Source of the DNA: Mesorhizobium sp. M1D.F.Ca.ET.043.01.1.1
GTDB taxonomy: Bacteria > Pseudomonadota > Alphaproteobacteria > Rhizobiales > Rhizobiaceae
Direction of reading: 5' to 3'
DNA length: 64,000 nt
Assembly: GCF_003952385.1 (NCBI RefSeq)
Contig: NZ_CP034444.1
Coordinates: forward strand, 2,914,001-2,978,000
The position numbers and the translations under genes were made by a program. The notes beneath the pieces are model-generated. The model worked only from the letters and a program-made list of their open reading frames with translations, was not told the DNA's origin and made no database searches. Positions 58,455 to 64,000 of this stretch are shown one piece after another (position 1 is the stretch's first letter; each line of letters opens with the position of its first letter).

Positions 58455-59834
58455 ATGCAGGCATCGGATTCAAGGACTTCCATCGGCGGCATCGACGTCG
58501 CCCGCATCGCTGAATTGCGTGAGTCCGAAGCGGCGACCTTCCGCAAAGCGCGGCCGAATTCCGAGGCCAAGGTCGGCAACGGCATGGCAGGCTTCCTCGG
58601 CGGCGTGCCGATGCACTGGATGACCGACTGGCCGACGCCGTTTCCGATCCTGGTCGAAAGTGCCAAGGGCGCAACCATCACCGATGTCGACGGCAACAGG
58701 CTGGACGATTTCTGCCTCGGCGACACCGGCTCGATGCTCGGACATTCGCCGGCTCCGGTCGCCCGCGCCATCCGCCGGCAATCCGGGCGCGGCCTGACCT
58801 ATATGCTGCCCAGCGAGGATGCGATCGCCATCGGCCCGCTCTTGCAGCAGCGCTTCGGCCTCCCCTACTGGCAGATCGCCACCACCGCCACCGACGCCAA
58901 CCGCTTCGCGCTGCGCGTCGCCCGCGCGGTGACAGGGCGCGAGAAGATCCTGGTCTTCAACGGCTGCTATCACGGCTCGGTCGACGAGACGATGGTGCGG
59001 TTGATCGACGGCAAGCCGGTCAACCGGCCGGGGCTGGCCGGCGAATTCCGCGACCTGACGCGGGCAACGAAGATCGTCGAATTCAACGATATCGGGGCAT
59101 TGGAGGCGGCGCTTGGCAACCGTGACGTCGCCTGCGTCATCACCGAACCGGTGCTGACCAATTCCTGCATGGTGCTGCCGGAACCCGGCTTCCACGACGC
59201 GCTGCGGCGCCTCACGCGCGCCGCCGGCACGCTGCTTTTGATCGACGAGACGCACACCATTTCGACCGGGCCTGGCGGCTATGCGCGCAAACATGGGCTG
59301 GAGCCGGACCTGTTCGTGCTCGGCAAGCCGGTGGCGGGCGGCGTGCCGGCGAGCATCTGGGGCATGAGCGAGGACGTCGCCACCCTCTACGGCGCCTATA
59401 ACCGGACCAAGGAGCCCGGATATTCCGGCATGGGCACGACGCTGTCGGCAAACCCGCTGCAATTCGCGGCGATGCGCGCGACGCTGGAAGAGGCGATGAC
59501 CGAGGCAGCCTACGCCTATATGGACCGGCTGGCGCGCCGCCTCGACGCCGGGCTCACTGCCGTCATCGACCGATACAGGCTGCCCTGGCACGTCGCGCGG
59601 GTCGGTGCCCGCGTCGAGTTCATCTGCGCGCCCGGCCCGCTGAGGAATGGCGGCGAGGCGGAAAAGGCGCATGCGCCCGAGCTAGAAGCCGCCATCCATG
59701 TCGCGCTGGTCAACCGCGGCGTGCTGATCGCGCCGTTCCACAACATGATGCTGATCTCGCCGGCGACGACGGCGGCGCAGGTGAGCCGGCTGATCACCGC
59801 TTTCAGCGCGGTTGCGGCAAGGCTTGCGGCGTGA
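58455..59834 (+). CDS. Class III aminotransferase (PLP-dependent)
   Basis: 459 residues from ATG 58455, with AAAGGGG upstream. GATITDVDGNRLDDFCLGDTGSMLGHSPAPV, FNGCYHGSVDETMV, DETHTISTGPGGYARKHGLEPDLFVLGKPVAGGVPAS with the PLP Lys, and YSGMGTTLSANPLQFAAM place it with glutamate-semialdehyde-aminotransferase-like transaminases. Its stop overlaps the GTG frame of the following glutamine-synthetase-like gene, so the two are one operon. A role in polyamine or amino-acid breakdown is inferred. Confidence 0.9.
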   Translation: MQASDSRTSIGGIDVARIAELRESEAATFRKARPNSEAKVGNGMAGFLGGVPMHWMTDWPTPFPILVESAKGATITDVDGNRLDDFCLGDTGSMLGHSPAPVARAIRRQSGRGLTYMLPSEDAIAIGPLLQQRFGLPYWQIATTATDANRFALRVARAVTGREKILVFNGCYHGSVDETMVRLIDGKPVNRPGLAGEFRDLTRATKIVEFNDIGALEAALGNRDVACVITEPVLTNSCMVLPEPGFHDALRRLTRAAGTLLLIDETHTISTGPGGYARKHGLEPDLFVLGKPVAGGVPASIWGMSEDVATLYGAYNRTKEPGYSGMGTTLSANPLQFAAMRATLEEAMTEAAYAYMDRLARRLDAGLTAVIDRYRLPWHVARVGARVEFICAPGPLRNGGEAEKAHAPELEAAIHVALVNRGVLIAPFHNMMLISPATTAAQVSRLITAFSAVAARLAA

Positions 59835-59845
59835 GACAAGCTGCC

Positions 59846-61252
59846 ATGGACAATCCGAACGCTGTCACGACCTCGCCTTCCGGATCGACGCCCGCCGAGG
59901 CAAAAGCCTTTCTCGACGCCCATCCCGAGATCGAGGCCTTCGACATCGTGCTCACCGACGCCAACGGCATCGGCCGCGGCAAGATCGTGCGCCGGCATGA
60001 GCTGAAGAGCATCTTCGAGGGTGGCCGGCACATGCCGATCTCGATCCTCGGCCTCGACATCACCGGCGAGGATGTCCACGACACCGGCCTGATCTGGGAC
60101 ACAGGCGACGGGGATCTGCGCGCATGGCCCATTCCCGGCACGCTGGTGCCGCTGCACGGCACCAGGCCGCCGCGCGGCCAGGTGCTGATGTCGATGTATC
60201 ATCTCGACGGCCAGCCGATGACCTCCGACCCGCGGCTGGTGCTGGCAAGGCAGGTGGAGTTGCTGGCGGCAAGAGGCCTGCATCCGGCCGGCGCCTTCGA
60301 GCTGGAATTTTTCCTGCTCGCCAACGAACGCGACGCTGACGGCAAGGTGCAGCCCGCCCGCGCCGTGCTCGACGGCCGCCGCTCGGGTAAGACGGAGGTC
60401 TATTCGGTCGACCATCTGCACGGCATGGAGCCGCTGTTTTCCGACATCTACGCCGCCGCGAAGGCGCAAGGCATACCCGCCGAGACGATCATTTCCGAAT
60501 ATGCGCCCGGCCAGTACGAGCTGACGCTCAACTACCGCCGGGACGTGATGCGGGCGGCCGACGACCTCATCATGCTGAAGCGGCTGGTCAGGGCGCAGGC
60601 GCGCCGGCACGGCGTCACTGCCTGTTTCATGGCCAAGCCGATCGAGACCTATGCCGGCTCGGGCATGCATTTCCACGTGTCGCTGCAGGACGACGCCGGC
60701 AGGAACGTGTTCACCGAAGCCGCCGGCGAGAAATGGTCACCAAAGCTGCTCAACGCCCTTGGCGGCCTTGTCGGCACAATGGCGGAATCGATGCTGGTGT
60801 TTGCACCGCACGCCAATTCATGGCGCCGCTTTGTCTCGCAGTCCTACGCGCCGGTGGCGCCGACCTGGGGCGTCAACAACCGGTCGGTGGCGCTTCGGGT
60901 GCCGGCGGGTGACGCCGGGAACCGCCGCATCGAGCACCGGCCGTCTGGCGTCGACGCCAACCCCTATCTGGTGGCGGCGACGGTGCTGGCCGGCATCGTC
61001 AAGGGCCTCGACGAGGGGCTGGACCCCGGCCCGGAAACAACCGGCAACGGTTATGAGCAGACCACGGAAACCTCGGCCATGCCGGCCGACTGGCGCGCCG
61101 CGATCGAAGCGGCAAAGGCTTCCGATTTCCTGAAAGCGGCGCTCGGCCACGACCTGCACCGCACCTTCGTGGCGATCAAGCAGGCGGAATATCTGCGCGT
61201 CGCGCGCACCGTCAGCGAGCTGGACTACCACCTCTACCTGCACGAGGTGTGA
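59846..61252 (+). CDS. Glutamine-synthetase-family gamma-glutamyl-amine ligase (PuuA-like)
   Basis: 468 residues from ATG 59846; GTG 59831 overlaps the previous stop and is also possible. N-terminal beta-grasp part (EIEAFDIVLTDANGIGRGKIVRRHELKSIFEGGRHMPISILGLD) and catalytic GS-type motifs: AGAFELEFFL, EYAPGQYELTLNY, CFMAKPIETYAGSGMHFHVSL and NRRIEHRPSGVDANPYL. Family members glutamylate putrescine or other amines. Operon with a class III aminotransferase, as in many polyamine-degradation loci. Substrate unknown. Confidence 0.88.
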   Translation: MDNPNAVTTSPSGSTPAEAKAFLDAHPEIEAFDIVLTDANGIGRGKIVRRHELKSIFEGGRHMPISILGLDITGEDVHDTGLIWDTGDGDLRAWPIPGTLVPLHGTRPPRGQVLMSMYHLDGQPMTSDPRLVLARQVELLAARGLHPAGAFELEFFLLANERDADGKVQPARAVLDGRRSGKTEVYSVDHLHGMEPLFSDIYAAAKAQGIPAETIISEYAPGQYELTLNYRRDVMRAADDLIMLKRLVRAQARRHGVTACFMAKPIETYAGSGMHFHVSLQDDAGRNVFTEAAGEKWSPKLLNALGGLVGTMAESMLVFAPHANSWRRFVSQSYAPVAPTWGVNNRSVALRVPAGDAGNRRIEHRPSGVDANPYLVAATVLAGIVKGLDEGLDPGPETTGNGYEQTTETSAMPADWRAAIEAAKASDFLKAALGHDLHRTFVAIKQAEYLRVARTVSELDYHLYLHEV

Positions 61253-61312
61253 GGAACGGGAACCATCGCCAGCCTCGGCCATTTCAAGTTCAAAAGCGGG
61301 CGAGATAGGACG

Positions 61313-61999
61313 ATGGCAACAACACCGTCAGCAACGGCCTTGCAGCGTGAAGCGAGGCGTCCAGTGAGGCACATCCCTGCGCCCGAGGCAGAGCCGGCTG
61401 CAGGGGAAGATGCCACCTCCATCGGCGAGGCGCGCGAGGCGGCAAAGGGCTGCCGCCGCTGCCAGCTCTGGCGCAATGCGACGCAAACCGTATTCGGCGA
61501 GGGGCCGGAAACCGCAGAGGTGGTCTTCGTCGGCGAACAGCCCGGCGACCAGGAGGATTTGGCCGGCAAGCCCTTTGTCGGCCCGGCGGGCAGAATATTC
61601 GACAGCATCCTCGACGACGCCGCGATCGACCGCCGCAAGGTCTATGTGACCAATGCGGTGAAACACTTCAAATTCGAGCCGCGCGGCAAAAGACGCATCC
61701 ATTCCAAGCCGAATGCCGGCGAGATCCGGGCCTGCCGCTGGTGGCTGGACAAGGAACTCGACCTGATCGAGCCGAACCTGGTGGTGGCGCTGGGCGCGAC
61801 GGCGGCGCAAGCGCTGCTCGGCAAGGCGGTGCCGGTGTTGAAGATGCGTGGCGCGGTGATCGAGCGCGATGGGCTGCGCGTGTTCATCACCATCCACCCC
61901 TCGCTCATCCTGCGCATCCGCGAACCGGCGGACAAGGACGCCGAGCGCGAGCGGTTTTTGAAGGATATGCGGAAGGTGAAGCGGCTGATGGCTGCTTAG
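61313..61999 (+). CDS. udgX: UdgX-type uracil-DNA glycosylase
   Basis: 228 residues from ATG 61313 with AGGA upstream. VVFVGEQPGDQEDLAGKPFVGPAGRIFD (motif 1, 74-82 GEQPGDQED), YVTNAVKHFKFEPRGKRRIHSKP with KRRIH at 126-130, and IHPSLILRI (motif 2). KRRIH is the hallmark of UdgX, whose His in this loop becomes covalently linked to the DNA after uracil removal. Three Cys (47, 50, 141) are available for the Fe-S cluster. Follows the PuuA-like gene after 60 bp, probably by its own promoter. Confidence 0.92.
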   Translation: MATTPSATALQREARRPVRHIPAPEAEPAAGEDATSIGEAREAAKGCRRCQLWRNATQTVFGEGPETAEVVFVGEQPGDQEDLAGKPFVGPAGRIFDSILDDAAIDRRKVYVTNAVKHFKFEPRGKRRIHSKPNAGEIRACRWWLDKELDLIEPNLVVALGATAAQALLGKAVPVLKMRGAVIERDGLRVFITIHPSLILRIREPADKDAERERFLKDMRKVKRLMAA

Positions 62000-62019
62000 G
62001 CTCTTTCGCCCCGACCGTG

Positions 62020-63279
62020 CTATCTAATCAAAATCGCCCTGAGATCGTTGACGTTCGTGCCCGTGGGACCGGGGACAAACAGATCATCCACCGCATTGAA
62101 GGCCGTCCAGGCATTGTTGCCGGCAAGCATCGCCTTGGCGTCGACACCTGCCGCACGCATACGCGCCACCGTCGAGCCGTCGGCGAAGGCGCCGGCATTA
62201 TTCTCCGAGCCGTCGATGCCGTCGGTATCAGCGGCCAAGGCATGGATGCCGTTCATGCCATCGATACCGATGGCGAAGGCGAGCAGGAATTCGGAATTGC
62301 GGCCGCCCTTGCCCTTGGCCCGCAAGGTAACGGTCGTCTCGCCTCCCGAAAGGATCAGCACCGGCTTGGCGAAAGGCCGGTTGCGCGTCGCGACCTCGCG
62401 GGCGATCGCGGCATGGACGCCGCCGACCTCGCGCGCCTCGCCCTCAATCGAATCCGACAGGATGACGGCGTCGATGCCTTGCCGCTTCGCCTCGGCAGCC
62501 ACCGCCTCCAGCGAGACGCCGGCCGAGGCGATGAGATGCACTTCATTGCCGGCAAAGCGCGGATCGTCGGGACGCGGAGCATCGGCGGCGGACGACTGGA
62601 TGTGCGCCATGACGGAGGCCGGCAGCTTCATGTTGTAAGCGGCAATCGACGCCAGCGCGTCTTCGCGGCTGCCGCTATCGGGAACGGTCGGCCCTGAGGC
62701 GACCAATGCCGGATTGTCGCCGGGGATGTCGGAGACGACCAGCGACACCACCCTGGCCGGATGCGCGGCAGCGGCCAGGCGCCCGCCCTTGATGGTCGAG
62801 ACATGCTTGCGGATGGTGTTCATCGCCGCGATCGGCGCGCCGGAGGCGAGCAGCGCCTCGTTGACGGCGATCTCGTCGGCTAACGTCAGACCGGAGGCAG
62901 GCGACGGCAGCAGCGCCGAGCCGCCGCCGGAGATCAGCGCCACCACCAGGTCGTCCGAGGTCAGGCCTCGCACCTTCTCCAGCAGTCGGCGCGAAGCCTC
63001 GAGGCCGGCAGCGTCCGGCACCGGGTGCGCCGCCTCGATGATCTCGATGCGCTCGCATTTGGCGCCATAGCCGTAGCGGGTGGCGACCAGGCCATCGATC
63101 GGCCCGTCCCAGACCTTCTCGAAGGCCGCGGCCATTTGCGCGGAGCCTTTGCCGGCGCCGATGACGGTGGTGCGGCCCTTCGGCTTTGCCGGCAAATGGT
63201 TGCTGATCGTCTTTTCCGGATCGGCGGCAGCGACGGCGGCGTTGAAGATGGAAACGAGAAACGACTTGGGATCGGTCAT
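62020..63279 (-). CDS. ttuD: Glycerate 2-kinase (MOFRL family, TtuD/GckA type)
   Basis: 419 residues. Two domains: N-terminal TTVIGAGKGSAQMAAAFEKVW, the glycine-rich LVVALISGGGSALLPSPASGLTLADE, AMNTIRKHVSTIKGGRLAAAA, and C-terminal MOFRL LILSGGETTVTLRAKGKGGRNSEFLLAFAI and LAADTDGIDGSENNAGAFADG. ATP-dependent phosphorylation of D-glycerate at C2, feeding central metabolism. Some members were described as hydroxypyruvate reductase. The upstream UPF0303 gene overlaps it by 4 bp. Confidence 0.93.
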   Translation of the reverse strand: MTDPKSFLVSIFNAAVAAADPEKTISNHLPAKPKGRTTVIGAGKGSAQMAAAFEKVWDGPIDGLVATRYGYGAKCERIEIIEAAHPVPDAAGLEASRRLLEKVRGLTSDDLVVALISGGGSALLPSPASGLTLADEIAVNEALLASGAPIAAMNTIRKHVSTIKGGRLAAAAHPARVVSLVVSDIPGDNPALVASGPTVPDSGSREDALASIAAYNMKLPASVMAHIQSSAADAPRPDDPRFAGNEVHLIASAGVSLEAVAAEAKRQGIDAVILSDSIEGEAREVGGVHAAIAREVATRNRPFAKPVLILSGGETTVTLRAKGKGGRNSEFLLAFAIGIDGMNGIHALAADTDGIDGSENNAGAFADGSTVARMRAAGVDAKAMLAGNNAWTAFNAVDDLFVPGPTGTNVNDLRAILIR

Positions 63280-63779
63280 TTTTCCTCTGGTGGTAGCGCT
63301 AGTTGTTTCCGATCAGCGCCGAGATGGGCACAGAGCGCATCGACCACGACGCCGTGGTCCTCTCGCTCTGGCAGGCCGGAGACGGCAATGGCCCCGATGA
63401 CGCCGGCGCCTTTCACCGTGACGGGAAAGCCGCCGCCGGCGAGCACATAGTCGGCAATGTCCAGGCCCTCGCCGACCTTGAAGGTGCGGTCGGGCCGCTG
63501 CTGCTCCAGCACCATGCGGTAGGTGCTTCTCAAGAAGCGCCTCACGACATTGATCTTGCGCCGCGCCCAGTCCGGATTGGAGGCGTTGGAGCCCGGCATC
63601 GCGGCGTAGAACAGCGGCCGGTCGAAGGTCCTGATGTCGACGATGATCGGCAGGTCTTCTTTCAGCGCCCGGTCCCTGATCGCCGAGCCGATCTCGAAGG
63701 CCACGGCCTCGTCGAAGGCCGGAAAGACCAGCGTGGCTTCCTGTTTCTTGATCAGAGCGATGTCGGCGGCGGCAGCCAT
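63276..63779 (-). CDS. UPF0303 / GlcG-HbpS-like (haem-degrading fold) protein
   Basis: 167 residues. FDEAVAFEIGSAIRDRALKEDLPIIVDIRTFDRPLFYAAMPGSNASNPDWARRKINVVRRFLRSTYRMVLEQ and GLDIADYVLAGGGFPVTVKGAGVIGAIAVSGLPEREDHGVVVDALCAHLG are diagnostic. Relatives include HbpS, a haem-binding sensor partner, and GlcG of glycolate loci. Function here is not known; translational coupling to glycerate kinase points to glycolate/glycerate metabolism. Confidence 0.9.
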   Translation of the reverse strand: MAAAADIALIKKQEATLVFPAFDEAVAFEIGSAIRDRALKEDLPIIVDIRTFDRPLFYAAMPGSNASNPDWARRKINVVRRFLRSTYRMVLEQQRPDRTFKVGEGLDIADYVLAGGGFPVTVKGAGVIGAIAVSGLPEREDHGVVVDALCAHLGADRKQLALPPEEK

Positions 63780-63854
63780 GGCGTTCCCCTGTCAAATGTC
63801 GACGCACGCTTTGGCCGATGGCTGACGCGGGGTCAAGCGAAGAGCGCACTCGAT

Positions 63855-64000
63855 CTATGCGACAATCGCGCTCTTCGCCGGCCGGCCCGCCACATAGACC
63901 TCGCGCACGGCGCGGTCGTCGCCCAGCGTCTGCAGCAGGAAAAGTTCCTCTGCCAGCGTTTCCACCGTCTCCATCCTCAGCCGCATCGCTGGCGTGGCGT
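63855..64000 (-). CDS. C-terminal end of an amidohydrolase-family protein, cut by window edge
   Basis: The frame enters from the right edge and ends at TAG 63857-63855, giving the tail ...METVETLAEELFLLQTLGDDRAVREVYVAGRPAKSAIVA. The TLGDDRAVREVYVAGRPA ending resembles the C-terminus of guanine deaminase and related amidohydrolases (...LGDDR.i...yVaGr). The rest of the gene lies outside the window. Too short for a firm product name. Confidence 0.5.
   Translation of the reverse strand, partial: ATPAMRLRMETVETLAEELFLLQTLGDDRAVREVYVAGRPAKSAIVA

Overview
The window reads as a chromosome segment of a Rhizobiales alphaproteobacterium, most likely Mesorhizobium or a close relative. The core genes (aroA-cmk-rpsA, gyrB, a three-subunit transhydrogenase, a fused indolepyruvate oxidoreductase, an FYDLN-acid protein, an aa3 oxidase subunit IV) are of alphaproteobacterial type. 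GC is high from about 9.9 kb onward, and short intergenic palindromes typical of this group recur. No database search was run; family names rest on motifs read in the translations.

Positions 1-9818 are an integrated element. It is visibly lower in GC and contains two different tyrosine recombinases. The 579-aa recombinase abuts the 3' end of a tRNA-Ala(GGC) gene at 9819-9894, the usual arrangement of a tRNA-targeted island. The island continues past the left edge. Cargo, left to right: a DUF262 protein cut by the window edge; a recombinase translationally coupled to a stand-alone protein resembling the C-terminal part of RarA/MgsA; a three-gene overlapping operon (58-aa unknown, RAMA-like domain, DUF4258) divergent from a CoiA-like nuclease; an HNH-type protein; an AlpA/excisionase-like regulator; and an unknown protein. 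This is the best place to look for an undescribed system.

Positions 9.9-15 kb carry the conserved aroA-cmk-rpsA run. AroA is the CP4-like type but has glycine at residue 100. Positions 15.8-23.6 kb form two divergent arms that look like one arginine or methylarginine utilisation locus. The left arm is a DDAH-like hydrolase, a TetR regulator and a 2-ketoarginine-decarboxylase-like TPP enzyme, coupled by 4-bp overlaps. The right arm is a complete polar amino-acid ABC importer and an Ldh-family reductase.

Positions 24-41 kb hold an NDUFA9-like protein, a cytochrome P450, an FMN reductase with a palindromic operator candidate, gyrB, pntA-pntAb-pntB, small membrane proteins, a FeeM-like N-acyltransferase, a GGDEF-EAL protein and the 1157-aa indolepyruvate oxidoreductase. 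Positions 41-48 kb hold a lipoprotein/CGNR-regulator pair, an orphan LivH permease, and a TakP-type keto-acid TRAP transporter interrupted by a zinc alcohol dehydrogenase.

Positions 48-64 kb are a mosaic. They include a PuuD-like hydrolase, an Omp25/31 fragment, a protease-inhibitor-like protein, a LacI/2-hydroxyacid-dehydrogenase pair, a DMT exporter, DUF2000/AraC, MarR, CobW plus a WD40 protein, a PuuA-like synthetase with a class III aminotransferase, UdgX carrying the KRRIH motif, glycerate 2-kinase with a UPF0303 protein, and the end of an amidohydrolase. Several starts were moved from the longest reading frame to the codon supported by a ribosome-binding site, and three genes missed by a simple ATG-based reading were added (4111-4287, 33676-33825, and the LacI N-terminus with a CTG start).
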